The position numbers and the translations under genes were made by a program. This document shows positions 1 through 7,713 of a DNA stretch of 64,000 nucleotides, piece after piece. Position 1 is the first letter of the stretch. Every line of letters starts with the position of its first letter. The notes beneath the pieces were generated by a model. It searched no databases and was not told where the DNA came from. It worked only from the letters and a program-made list of their open reading frames with translations. Source of the stretch: Phytohabitans maris (lineage in GTDB: Bacteria; Actinomycetota; Actinomycetes; Mycobacteriales; Micromonosporaceae); the NCBI RefSeq assembly GCF_031085175.1, contig NZ_JAVHUY010000047.1, positions 1-64,000 of the forward strand. Direction: 5' to 3'.

Positions 1-75
1 ATGTCCCGGCGGTTAACCGGAGAATCAACATCGACGTGGCGCACCACCCCAACAAATACGGACATTATCTGTCAG

Positions 76-861
76 TTATAGATCAGATGCCCTCTCAGAA
101 GCCAGGAACTCGACCAGCCGCACGCCGCCTGCACCCTCATCGGTGATCTTCACCCCACCCGACCGCGGCGGCCGCCTGCTCTGCCCGACCACCGCCGAGC
201 TGGCACCAGCCGCACCCACCTCACCGGCCGCCACACCCAGATCGGCCAACGACAGCGTCTGCACCGGCTTCTTCTTAGCCGCCATGATCCCCTTGAACGA
301 CGGATACCGCGGCTCGTTGATCGTGTCCCACACCGACACCACCGCCGGCGCCTGCGCCGCGACCACCTCGACCCCTTCCTCGGTCTGCCGCTCGATCGTC
401 AACAACCCGCCCTCGACGGTCAGCTTCCGCGCACCGGTCAACGCCGCCACCCCCAACCGCTCGGCCAGCATGTGCGCCATCACCTGCACCCGACCATCGG
501 TCGACTCCGCACCACACAACACCAAATCCGGGCCAAGCCTGCCCAACACCGCCGCCAGCACCCTCGACGTGGCCAGCGCGCACGAACCATGCAACCCGTC
601 ATCGAGCACATGCACCGCCCGATCCGGACCCATCGACAACGCCTTACGAATCGACTCCGACGCACCCACCGGCCCCATCGTCAAGATCGTGACCTCACCA
701 CCATGCGCCTGCTGAACCCGCAACGCCTCCTCAATGGCATACTCATCCATCTCGTTGATGACACTGCTCACCGACCCACGGTCGACCGTATTATCGTCAC
801 TACGCAGTGAACGCTCCGCGCTGGAGTCGGGCACCTGCTTGACGAGTACGACGATGTTCAT
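76..861 (-). CDS. etfB: Electron transfer flavoprotein subunit beta
   Basis: EtfB/FixA-type subunit (261 aa) that with EtfA carries electrons from acyl-CoA and related flavin dehydrogenases to the quinone pool via ETF dehydrogenase. The protein begins MNIVVLVKQVPDSSAER and continues through an adenine-nucleotide alpha-hydrolase-like fold, with the conserved VINEMDEYAIEEALR segment near residue 35 and length normal for the family. An AGGAGG lies upstream of the ATG, though about 13 nt away. The usual partner etfA would lie downstream, left of the window edge, and only 75 bp of flank is visible (with a perfect CGGTTAACCG palindrome at 10-19). Codon use is odd: many TTG, GGT, GAT and CAT codons, unlike the C-ending neighbours. 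Confidence 0.95.
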   Translation of the reverse strand: MNIVVLVKQVPDSSAERSLRSDDNTVDRGSVSSVINEMDEYAIEEALRVQQAHGGEVTILTMGPVGASESIRKALSMGPDRAVHVLDDGLHGSCALATSRVLAAVLGRLGPDLVLCGAESTDGRVQVMAHMLAERLGVAALTGARKLTVEGGLLTIERQTEEGVEVVAAQAPAVVSVWDTINEPRYPSFKGIMAAKKKPVQTLSLADLGVAAGEVGAAGASSAVVGQSRRPPRSGGVKITDEGAGGVRLVEFLASERASDL

Positions 862-888
862 CGCGCTTCCAGGACCTCCTGCTTGGGC

Positions 889-900
889 TAACGCACGTTA
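889..900. promoter_or_regulatory. Palindrome TAACGCACGTTA upstream of etfB
   Basis: A 5+5 bp inverted repeat (TAACG, CA, CGTTA) lies 28 nt upstream of the etfB start. Its size and position fit a TetR-type operator, but no regulator gene is adjacent and the assignment is inference. Confidence 0.35.
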
Positions 901-924
901 ACTGAAAATTACCCACCGTCTAGG

Positions 925-1350
925 TTACTCGCGAGTAATAGTGGGATCCGACACGACTCCCACCGCGGTCTTGACCTTGGCCAGCGCATCTGCTTCCCGG
1001 GCGTTCACGCCGTGGATCGCCCTCGCGGCCTGCTCGACGGCGGTCACCACGGCGGCCTGGTAGTTGTCCACCTCGGACGGCGCCTTCTCGCGCAGGATCG
1101 CCACCGAGCGCGAGAGCGCCGGCAGCACCAGCGCCTCCACCTCCGCCGCCGAGGCGTGCGGGAGCTTGGGCAGCGGCCCGGTGGTCAGCACCTCCTTGAC
1201 CAGCCCGGTCGCCCCGGCCAGCGCGCCCGATGCGGCGAAGCTCTCCTTGAGCATGGCGAAGAAGCCCGGGTCGGCGTCGGAGACCAGGTAGACCGCGCCG
1301 AACGCGGCCGTCTTCAGCGTGGACTTTTCCTCGGCGTTCAGCTCGGTCAC
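925..1350 (-). CDS. Conserved hypothetical protein, 141 aa
   Basis: Small soluble, mostly helical protein beginning MTELNAEEKSTLKTAAFGAVYLVSDADPGFF, with no signal peptide, membrane segment or catalytic motif that I can recognise. It reads like a small actinobacterial stress or housekeeping protein of unknown function. The GTG start at 1350 is supported by a TAACCT box at 1357-1362 that ends 6 nt before it, the leaderless arrangement. It diverges from the DUF202 pair starting at 1383 and lies upstream of etfB on the same strand with a 63-bp gap. Confidence 0.75.
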   Translation of the reverse strand: MTELNAEEKSTLKTAAFGAVYLVSDADPGFFAMLKESFAASGALAGATGLVKEVLTTGPLPKLPHASAAEVEALVLPALSRSVAILREKAPSEVDNYQAAVVTAVEQAARAIHGVNAREADALAKVKTAVGVVSDPTITRE

Positions 1351-1382
1351 GATCTCAGGTTACGGCCGGCGCCATCGGGATA

Positions 1383-1778
1383 ATGGCAGGCGTGCTGGGC
1401 ATGATCAGGCGTTGGTTCGACACCGAGGAGGTGCGCCGGGTCGGCACGACCCCCGACTACCGCTTCTCCCTGGCCAACGAGCGCACCTTCCTCGCCTGGA
1501 TCCGCACCGGCCTCGCGCTCGTCGCGGGGGGTCTGGCCACGGCACAGTTCCTGCCGCCGCTACCGATCGCCCACCTGCGCGAGGTGATCTCGGTCGCGCT
1601 GCTGCTGCTCGGCGGGCTGGTGGCCGTCCGCGCGGTGGACCGCTGGGCGCGCACCGAGCGAGCCATGCGCCTCGGCCGCGACCTGCCGGCGTCCCGCTTC
1701 CCGGCGCTCCTCGCGATCCTGGTCGGGCTCGGCGCGGTGCTGCTGGTCGTGGCCGTACTCGTGCGGGCGTTCCAGTGA
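1383..1778 (+). CDS. DUF202 family membrane protein (YidH-like)
   Basis: 131-aa integral membrane protein of the DUF202 type. The diagnostic N-terminal signature is FSLANERTFLAWIRTGLALVAGG (residues about 28-50), followed by two more hydrophobic segments at about 62-82 and 108-128, so three membrane helices. The family has no established function. The stop overlaps the GTG start of the next DUF202 gene by 4 bp, so the two are probably made together and may form a heteromer. Confidence 0.85.
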   Translation: MAGVLGMIRRWFDTEEVRRVGTTPDYRFSLANERTFLAWIRTGLALVAGGLATAQFLPPLPIAHLREVISVALLLLGGLVAVRAVDRWARTERAMRLGRDLPASRFPALLAILVGLGAVLLVVAVLVRAFQ

Positions 1779-2053
1779 GCGAACCCGGCCTCGCTCGGGA
1801 GCGCACCTGGCTGGCCTGGCGGCGCACGCTCCTCGTCGCGGCCGGCGTGGCCGTACTCGCCGCCCGGATGGCCGCCGTCGAGGGTGAGCCGCTGCTCGTC
1901 GCGCTGGCGCTGGCCGGCTGGACCGCGCTCTCCGCCGTGGCCTTCCGGCGGTACTTTTCGCGACGCGCCGGCCCTGGCCCCGCCCTCCCCCTGTTCGCGC
2001 TGCTCACCGTCGGGTACACGGCCCTCGGCGCGCTGCTCGTGCTGAACCGTTAG
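1775..2053 (+). CDS. Second DUF202 family membrane protein, 92 aa
   Basis: Short partner of the preceding gene. It begins MSEPGLARERTWLAWRRTLL, carrying the same ER-T-LAW-RT signature, and has three hydrophobic segments. Translation starts at a GTG within the GTGA overlap with the upstream stop. DUF202 genes are often found as such long/short tandem pairs. The role is unknown. Confidence 0.85.
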   Translation: MSEPGLARERTWLAWRRTLLVAAGVAVLAARMAAVEGEPLLVALALAGWTALSAVAFRRYFSRRAGPGPALPLFALLTVGYTALGALLVLNR

Positions 2054-2085
2054 CCAGGGTGGCCATATGGGGCCATCATTGCGAG

Positions 2086-2478
2086 ATGGCCCGCCTGTAC
2101 GTGCTCCTCTTCCTGGTGCAGATCGTCCTCGCCGTGCTCGCGCTGATCAGCTGCCTGTCGGCCGAAGAAGACGAGATCCGCGCGCTCCCGCGCCTCGTCT
2201 GGGTGCTGATCATCCTGTTCTTCCCGCTGGTCGGCTCGATCGCCTGGTTCCTGGCGGGCCGGCCGGCCCGGGAGCGAACGGCCGGCGGCGGATGGCGCGT
2301 CGGCGGCCACGAGACCAGGCGGCCGGTGGCGCCCGACGACGACCCGGAGTTCCTCAAGTCGCTGGACGCCGGCAAGTCGTCGCAGGACCGGGAGCTCTTC
2401 GAGCAGTGGGAGCAGGACCTGCGGCGCCGGGAGGACGAGATGCGCCGCCGCGAGACCGGCGACGAGAGCACTCCCTAG
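2086..2478 (+). CDS. PLDc_N-domain membrane protein
   Basis: About 130 aa. The N-terminus holds two hydrophobic helices around an acidic turn (SAEEDEIRALPRLVWVLIILFFPLVGSIAW split over residues about 24-55), typical of the phospholipase D-nuclease N-terminal domain (PLDc_N), which is found as a stand-alone membrane anchor in actinobacteria. The C-terminal half is charged and cytoplasmic, ending in a helical E/R-rich stretch. The ATG at 2086 is preferred because it starts just before the first membrane helix; an in-frame GTG at 2059 is the alternative. No PLD catalytic HKD motif is present. Confidence 0.75.
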   Translation: MARLYVLLFLVQIVLAVLALISCLSAEEDEIRALPRLVWVLIILFFPLVGSIAWFLAGRPARERTAGGGWRVGGHETRRPVAPDDDPEFLKSLDAGKSSQDRELFEQWEQDLRRREDEMRRRETGDESTP

Positions 2479-2509
2479 CCGCGCGCACTCGCGGGGGAGA
2501 ATCGACCTT

Positions 2510-5500
2510 GTGAAGATCGCGCTGCTGGGTCCGCTCGAGGTGCGCGCCGGCTCCGGCGCGCCCGTCGAGGTGGGTGGCGCGCGCCTGCGTACGCTGCTGA
2601 TCCGGCTCGCGCTCGACCCCGGCCGGGTGGTCACGACCAGCACGCTGATCGACGCGCTGTGGGACGACGAGCCGCCGGCTGGCGCCGCCAACGCGCTCCA
2701 GGCCCTGGTCTCCCGGCTGCGCCGGGCGCTGCCCGAGGGCACGGTCGAGTCGACTCCCGCCGGCTACCGGCTCGCCGTGCCGCCGGAGGCGGTCGACATG
2801 TGCCGGTTCGAGCGGGGCGTGACCGCGGGCCGGGCCCGCCTGGCCACCGACCCGGCCGGCGCCGCGGAGCTGCTGGCCGCCGCGCTGGCATTGTGGCGCG
2901 GGCCGGCCCTGGCCGACGTCCTGGAGGCCGACTTCGCGCAGGCGCCCGCGGCCCGCCTCAACGAGCTGCGGCTCGCCGCGATCGAAGACCGGGTGGACGC
3001 GGCGCTCGCGCTCGGCGACGGCGCCGGGCTCGTACCCGAGCTGGAGTCTCTGGCCCTCGCCCACCCGCTCCGCGAGCGCCTCGCCGGGCAGCTGATCCGG
3101 GTCCTGCGCCGCGCCGGGCGGCCGGCCGAGGCCCTCGCCGCGTACGACCGGCTGCGCACCGCGCTCGCCGACTCGCTCGGCACCGACCCCTCGCCCGAGC
3201 TGGCCGCCCTGCACCTGGCGCTGCTCAAGGACACCGCCGCCGCGCCGCACGAGCCGCTGCCCGCCACCAACCTGCCGGCGACCCTGACCAGCTTCGTGGG
3301 GCGCGACGACGACGTGACCAAGGTCACCAAGGTAGTGGCCGAGTCCCGCCTCACCACGCTTATCGGGCCGGGCGGCGCCGGCAAGACGCGGCTCGCGATG
3401 GAGTCCGCGCGGGCGATGGTCGACCAGGCGCCGGACGGGATCTGGCTGGTGGAGTTCGCGCCGGTGACCGATGCCGCCGAGCTGGCCTCGATCGTGCTGG
3501 CCACGCTCGGCCTCCGGGAGCACCCGCTGGTCACCACCGGCCGCGGCCGGGTGCCGCAGGAGACCGTCGACCCGCTCACCCGGCTGCACGGCGCGCTGGG
3601 CGGCCGCCGCGCGCTGCTCGTCCTGGACAACTGCGAGCACCTGGTCGGCGCCGCCGCCACGCTGGCCGAGAGCCTGCTGGTCCGCTGCCCCCACCTGCGC
3701 GTGCTCGCCACCAGCCGGGAGCCGCTGGGCATCACCGGCGAGGCGCTCTTCCCGGTCGAGCCGCTCGCCCTGCCCCCCGACGGCGCGGCCGCCGGCGACG
3801 CGCTCGCCTACCCGGCCGTACGCCTCTTCGCCGACCGGGCCGCGGCGGTGCGCCCCGGGTTCGCGGTCACCGACTCGGTGGTCCGCATCTGCCGCGCCCT
3901 CGACGGCATGCCACTCGCCATCGAGCTGGCGGCCGCCCGGCTGCGCGCGCTCACGCCCGACCAGGTGGCCGACCGCCTCACCGACCGCTTCCGGCTGCTC
4001 ACCGCCGGCAGCCGCACCGCGCTCCCCCGCCACCAGACGCTCCGGGCGGTCATCGACTGGAGCTGGGAGCTGCTCGACGACGCCGAGCGCACGCTGTGGC
4101 GGCGGCTGGCGGTCTTCTCCGGCCCGGCGACCCTGGAGGCCGTCGAGGAGGTCTGCGGCGGCGAGGCGCTCGACGAGCTGGCCGCCCTGGTCGACAAGTC
4201 GCTCGTGGTCGCCGACCCGGACGGCCGGTACCGGATGCTGGAGACCATCAAGGCGTACGGGCTGGAGCGGCTCGACGAGTCCGGCACGACCCGCGCCACG
4301 CGTCAGGCGCACGCACGGTACTTCCTGCGCCTGGCCCGCCGCGCGGACCGCGAGCTGCGCGGCCGCGAGCAGCTGGAGTGGCTGGCCCGCCTCGACGCCG
4401 ACCACGACAACCTGCACGCGGCGGCGCGGTGGGCGATCACCGCCGGCGAGGCGCGGCTCGCGGTGGGTTTCGCGTCGGCCCTCGGCTGGTACTGGTGGCT
4501 GAGCGGCCGCCGGGCCGAAGGCGCCGAGCTCGCCCTGGAGGCGCTGGCGCTGCCGGCCACCGCGATCCCGCGGCCGGCTCTCGCCCTGGCGAAGTCGGTC
4601 GCCGCGCTCAACGTCGTGGCCGGGCTCTTCCAGCTGGAACGGGGACAGGAGCTGCTCCGCGAGGCGGCCGAGCTGGCCCGCGGCTACGAAGACCGGCACC
4701 CCATCCTCGCCCTGATCAGGCCGATCTGCGACCTCATCGCCGGCCCGCCGGCGGACAAGCAGGCGCTGCCCGCCCTGGCCGGCCTCTTCACCCACACCGA
4801 CCCCTGGATACGCGGTGTGGCCCGGCTCATGTACGGCCACTCCGAAGTCAACTCCGGCCACTCCGACCGCCACTCCGAGGAACACTTCACGGCGGCGCTG
4901 GCGGAGTTCCGCGCGCTGGGCGACCGGTGGGGCACCGCCACCACGCTCGGCGGCCTGGCCCACATGACCACCACCGAGGGCGACCACGCGCGGGCGGCGG
5001 CCTACTTCGAGCAGGCGCTGGAGGAGATGCTCCCGCTCGGCGCGGCCGAGGACGTACCGGAGATGCAGGCGCGGTACGCGTACGAGCTGTGGATGCTCGG
5101 CGAGACGGAGCGGGCGTTCGCGACGCTCGACGAGGCGCGGCGGGCCGCCGAGCGGGTCGGCACCGACGAGGGCCGCGCGGCGGTGGCGTACCACCACGGC
5201 GAGATCCTGCGGGCGATGGGCGAGTTCACCAGTGCCCGCGCGGAGCTGGCGCGGGCCGAGGCGGTGGCGAACGGGTTCGGCTCGGCGCAGCAGTGGGTCG
5301 CCCTCATCGGCGCCGCGATCGGGCAGATCGACGCCGCCGAGGGCGACCTGGCGGCGGCCCGGGCCCGCCACGACGCGGCGCTGGAGCTCGCCACCTCCTC
5401 GCGCGACATGCCGGTGGTCGGGCTGGTCGTGATGGCGTACGCCGACCTCGCCCTCCACAGTGGAGAGCCGGAGAAGGTGGCGGCGTTCCTCGGTGCCGCG

Positions 5501-5671
5501 CACGGGGTTCGCGGCGGGCCGGACCGGTCCACGATGGACACCCGCCGGCTCGAGGCGGCAGCGCGCGAACGCCTCGGCGAAGAGCGCTTCACCGAGGCGT
5601 TCGAGCGGGGCCGGACGACCGCGAAGGCCGTCGACGTGCGCGAGGCCGTCCGCGTCATACTCGCCGCTTGA
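2510..5671 (+). CDS. AfsR/LAL-like transcriptional regulator (wHTH-BTAD-NB-ARC-TPR)
   Basis: 1053-aa regulator. Residues 1-95 form an OmpR-type winged helix (MKIALLGPLEVRAGSG...), about 96-245 a bacterial transcriptional activation domain, and about 265-600 an NB-ARC-like ATPase with Walker A GPGGAGKTR near 286-296 and Walker B LLVLDNCEH near 370. The rest is a TPR-rich helical array. This is the AfsR/SARP-large architecture that activates secondary-metabolite or export genes. It starts at a GTG preceded by GGGGGAGA. Its last 17 bp overlap, tail to tail, the drug-exporter permease gene on the other strand, so the exporter is a plausible but unproven target. Confidence 0.9.
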   Translation: MKIALLGPLEVRAGSGAPVEVGGARLRTLLIRLALDPGRVVTTSTLIDALWDDEPPAGAANALQALVSRLRRALPEGTVESTPAGYRLAVPPEAVDMCRFERGVTAGRARLATDPAGAAELLAAALALWRGPALADVLEADFAQAPAARLNELRLAAIEDRVDAALALGDGAGLVPELESLALAHPLRERLAGQLIRVLRRAGRPAEALAAYDRLRTALADSLGTDPSPELAALHLALLKDTAAAPHEPLPATNLPATLTSFVGRDDDVTKVTKVVAESRLTTLIGPGGAGKTRLAMESARAMVDQAPDGIWLVEFAPVTDAAELASIVLATLGLREHPLVTTGRGRVPQETVDPLTRLHGALGGRRALLVLDNCEHLVGAAATLAESLLVRCPHLRVLATSREPLGITGEALFPVEPLALPPDGAAAGDALAYPAVRLFADRAAAVRPGFAVTDSVVRICRALDGMPLAIELAAARLRALTPDQVADRLTDRFRLLTAGSRTALPRHQTLRAVIDWSWELLDDAERTLWRRLAVFSGPATLEAVEEVCGGEALDELAALVDKSLVVADPDGRYRMLETIKAYGLERLDESGTTRATRQAHARYFLRLARRADRELRGREQLEWLARLDADHDNLHAAARWAITAGEARLAVGFASALGWYWWLSGRRAEGAELALEALALPATAIPRPALALAKSVAALNVVAGLFQLERGQELLREAAELARGYEDRHPILALIRPICDLIAGPPADKQALPALAGLFTHTDPWIRGVARLMYGHSEVNSGHSDRHSEEHFTAALAEFRALGDRWGTATTLGGLAHMTTTEGDHARAAAYFEQALEEMLPLGAAEDVPEMQARYAYELWMLGETERAFATLDEARRAAERVGTDEGRAAVAYHHGEILRAMGEFTSARAELARAEAVANGFGSAQQWVALIGAAIGQIDAAEGDLAAARARHDAALELATSSRDMPVVGLVVMAYADLALHSGEPEKVAAFLGAAHGVRGGPDRSTMDTRRLEAAARERLGEERFTEAFERGRTTAKAVDVREAVRVILAA

Positions 5672-6473
5672 ACGTGCGGACCGCGATCGGGGCGAAGACC
5701 GCCGCGATCGCTACCGCCCACAGCAGCGACTGGCCCACCTGGGTCGCCGCGGCACCGCCGGAGAGCAGCCCGCGCACGGCGTCGGCCAGGATCGTCACCG
5801 GGTTGACGTCGACCCACGCCTGCAGCCAGCCCGGCATGGTGTCGGCCGGCACGAACGCGTTGCTGGTGAAGGTGAGCGGGAAGACCACCACGAAGGCGAA
5901 GATCTGCACCTTCTCCGGGTCGGCGGCGAGCAGCCCCACCAGCACCGCGATCCAGGACACGGCCAGGCTGAAGACGAGCAGCAGCACGAACGCGGCGAGC
6001 ACGCCCTGCACGCCGCCGTGTACCCGGAAGCCCAGGATCACGCCGAGGCCGAGGATCAGCGCGATCGACCACGCCTGCTTGACGGTGTCGGCGATGATCC
6101 GGCCGGCCAGCGGCGCGGAACGGGCGATCGGCAGCGAGCGGAGCCGGTCGAAGACCCCCTTGGTGAGGTCGGTGTTGAGCCCGACGCCGGTCGTGACCGA
6201 GGCGAAGAGCGCGTTCTGCACGACGATGCCGGGCAGCGCGAACGTCAGGTAGTCGCCGGTGCTGCCGGAGATCGCGCCGCCGAAGACGTACGTGAAGAGC
6301 ACCACGAACATGATCGGCTGGACGCTGAGGTCGAGCAGTTCCAGCGGGTTGTGCTTGAGCTGCACGAGGCTGCGCCAGGCGAGCGTGAACGTGTGTCGCA
6401 ACCCCTCGACCGGGTTGACCCGGCGCGGCAGCGCTACTGCGGCGCCCGTTGCGGCGGTCGCGGCGGCTGTCAT
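5655..6473 (-). CDS. ABC-2 type multidrug export permease (DrrB-like)
   Basis: 272-aa inner-membrane permease with six predicted helices and the ABC-2 signature region near the last third (FTSNAFVPADTMPGWLQ, then VNPVTILADAVRGLLSGG). It pairs with the ATPase encoded just upstream, as in daunorubicin-type DrrAB exporters. The start ATG at 6473 is separated from the upstream ATPase stop only by a copy of a 52-nt hairpin element, which leaves no normal Shine-Dalgarno: the bases before the ATG are GGGGCCCCCAA. Translation may therefore depend on coupling or on the hairpin's fold. Confidence 0.92.
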   Translation of the reverse strand: MTAAATAATGAAVALPRRVNPVEGLRHTFTLAWRSLVQLKHNPLELLDLSVQPIMFVVLFTYVFGGAISGSTGDYLTFALPGIVVQNALFASVTTGVGLNTDLTKGVFDRLRSLPIARSAPLAGRIIADTVKQAWSIALILGLGVILGFRVHGGVQGVLAAFVLLLVFSLAVSWIAVLVGLLAADPEKVQIFAFVVVFPLTFTSNAFVPADTMPGWLQAWVDVNPVTILADAVRGLLSGGAAATQVGQSLLWAVAIAAVFAPIAVRTFKRRV

Positions 6474-6475
6474 TT

Positions 6476-6527
6476 GGGGGCCCCGCGGAAATGTGGAGCG
6501 CAGCGGAGCATTTTCGTGGGGTTTCTC
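6476..6527. repeat. 52-nt hairpin element, copy 1
   Basis: Starts GGGGGCCCC. The stem is 6481-6493 paired with 6509-6521 around a 15-nt loop at 6494-6508 that is identical to the loop of copy 2. Relative to copy 2 the stem carries two changes that keep pairing (a C-G pair becomes T-A, and a G-T wobble becomes C-G). It fills the whole space between the exporter ATPase stop and the permease start. Confidence 0.85.
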
Positions 6528-7566
6528 ATGCGAGGATCCTCTCGGGCTGGTTCTGGTCTTCGGTCTCGTCCTCGGCCCGGTGGCCGGTGAGCGCCAGGAA
6601 CACCTCGTCGAGGCTGGAGCCGCGGAGCGCGAGCTCGCCGATCGCCACCTCGGCCTCCTCCAGGCGGCGTACCACGGCCGGCAGCACCGCCGGGTCGGTC
6701 ACCGGCACGGTGAGCAGCCCGCCCTGCGCCTCGGGCGCGCGGCCGGCCACCTGCGCCACGATCGACTCCACGATCGGGGTGTCGACGGGGTACCGGGCGC
6801 GCACCGCGAGGGTCTGCGCGCCGACCCGGCCCTTCAGCTCGTCCGGGGTACCGGTGGCGATGACCCGGCCGTGGTCGATCACCACGATCTCCTCGGCCAG
6901 CAGGTCGGCCTCTTCCAGGTACTGGGTGGTGAGCAGCACGGTCACGCCGCCCGAGACGAGGTCGCGGACGATGTCCCACATCTCGTTGCGGCTACGCGGG
7001 TCGAGGCCGGTGGTCGGCTCGTCCAGGTAGAGCACCTGCGGGCGGCCGACCAGGCTCGCGGCCAGGTCGAGGCGGCGGCGCATGCCACCGGAGTACGCCT
7101 TGGCGGCCTTGTTGGCCGCGTCCTCCAGCCGGAACTCGGCGAGCAGCTCGCGCCCCCGGCCGCGCGCTTCGGGGCGGGAGAGGCCGAGCAGGCGGCCGAT
7201 GAGGATGAGGTTTTCCAGGCCGGTGAGGGTCTCGTCGACCGAGGCGTACTGCCCGGTGAGCCCGATCAGCCGGCGCACCTGGTGGGCGTCGTGGACGACG
7301 TCGTACCCGCCGACGGTGGCCCGCCCGCTGTCCGGCCGCAGCAGCGTGGCCAGGATGCGGACGGCGGTGGTCTTGCCCGCCCCGTTCGGGCCGAGCAGAC
7401 CGAGCACGGTGCCACGGCGCACGGCGAGGTCGACCCCGTCCAGCGCGGTGGTGTCGCCGAAGCGCTTGACCAGCCCTTCGGCGAGTATCGCGTGGGTGGT
7501 CTGTTCGTCGCGGGGGCCCCGGGGAAACGTGGAGCGCAGCGGAGCGTTTTCTTGGGGTGCTTTCAT
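6526..7566 (-). CDS. ABC multidrug exporter ATP-binding protein (DrrA-like)
   Basis: 346-aa ATPase with Walker A GPNGAGKT at 59-66, ABC signature YSGGM at 158-162, Walker B LYLDEP at 179-184 and the C-terminal extension typical of DrrA (ending near LDEVFLALTGHRAE). It drives the adjacent DrrB-like permease. The ATG at 7566 is chosen because no later in-frame start precedes the ATPase domain. Codons 2 to about 18 (KAPQENAPLRSTFPRGP) are the antisense reading of a copy of the 52-nt hairpin element, so the element has supplied the protein's N-terminal extension. Confidence 0.92.
   Translation of the reverse strand: MKAPQENAPLRSTFPRGPRDEQTTHAILAEGLVKRFGDTTALDGVDLAVRRGTVLGLLGPNGAGKTTAVRILATLLRPDSGRATVGGYDVVHDAHQVRRLIGLTGQYASVDETLTGLENLILIGRLLGLSRPEARGRGRELLAEFRLEDAANKAAKAYSGGMRRRLDLAASLVGRPQVLYLDEPTTGLDPRSRNEMWDIVRDLVSGGVTVLLTTQYLEEADLLAEEIVVIDHGRVIATGTPDELKGRVGAQTLAVRARYPVDTPIVESIVAQVAGRAPEAQGGLLTVPVTDPAVLPAVVRRLEEAEVAIGELALRGSSLDEVFLALTGHRAEDETEDQNQPERILA
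7512..7563. repeat. 52-nt hairpin element, copy 2 (inside the ATPase coding region)
   Basis: The stem is 7517-7529 with 7545-7557, 13 pairs counting G-T wobbles, and the loop is 7530-7544. It lies within codons 2-19 of the exporter ATPase, immediately after the ATG. Confidence 0.85.
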
Positions 7567-7650
7567 GCCACCACCGTGCGGCACGGCGCTGACGCCCCCC
7601 TGACAGCAACGCGGGGCCACTGACAAACCGCTGACAGCTCCCCCGGCGCT

Positions 7651-7704
7651 GTGATCAAAGCTCCCGTCAAGTAGCTAGAACTACTTGACGGGAGCTTTGA
7701 TCAC
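7651..7704. repeat. 54-nt palindromic element, copy A
   Basis: Perfect 24-bp inverted repeat (7651-7674 and 7681-7704) beginning GTGATCAAAGCTCCCG, with a 6-nt centre. It lies just past the LPMO stop codon, so it can serve as that gene's transcription terminator. Related copies are at 29514, 39089 and 63444. Confidence 0.85.
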
Positions 7705-7713
7705 GAACGCTGC

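Noticed and set aside
2354-5503. Minus-strand open frame of about 1050 codons opposite the AfsR/LAL-like gene
   Set aside because: It is antisense to a clear multidomain regulator and its translation is Arg/Pro/Gly-rich with no recognisable domain. Long antisense frames are expected at this GC content.
6470-6979. Alternative gene on the minus strand inside the exporter ATPase
   Set aside because: Different frame of a clear ABC ATPase; its end is only the hairpin element.
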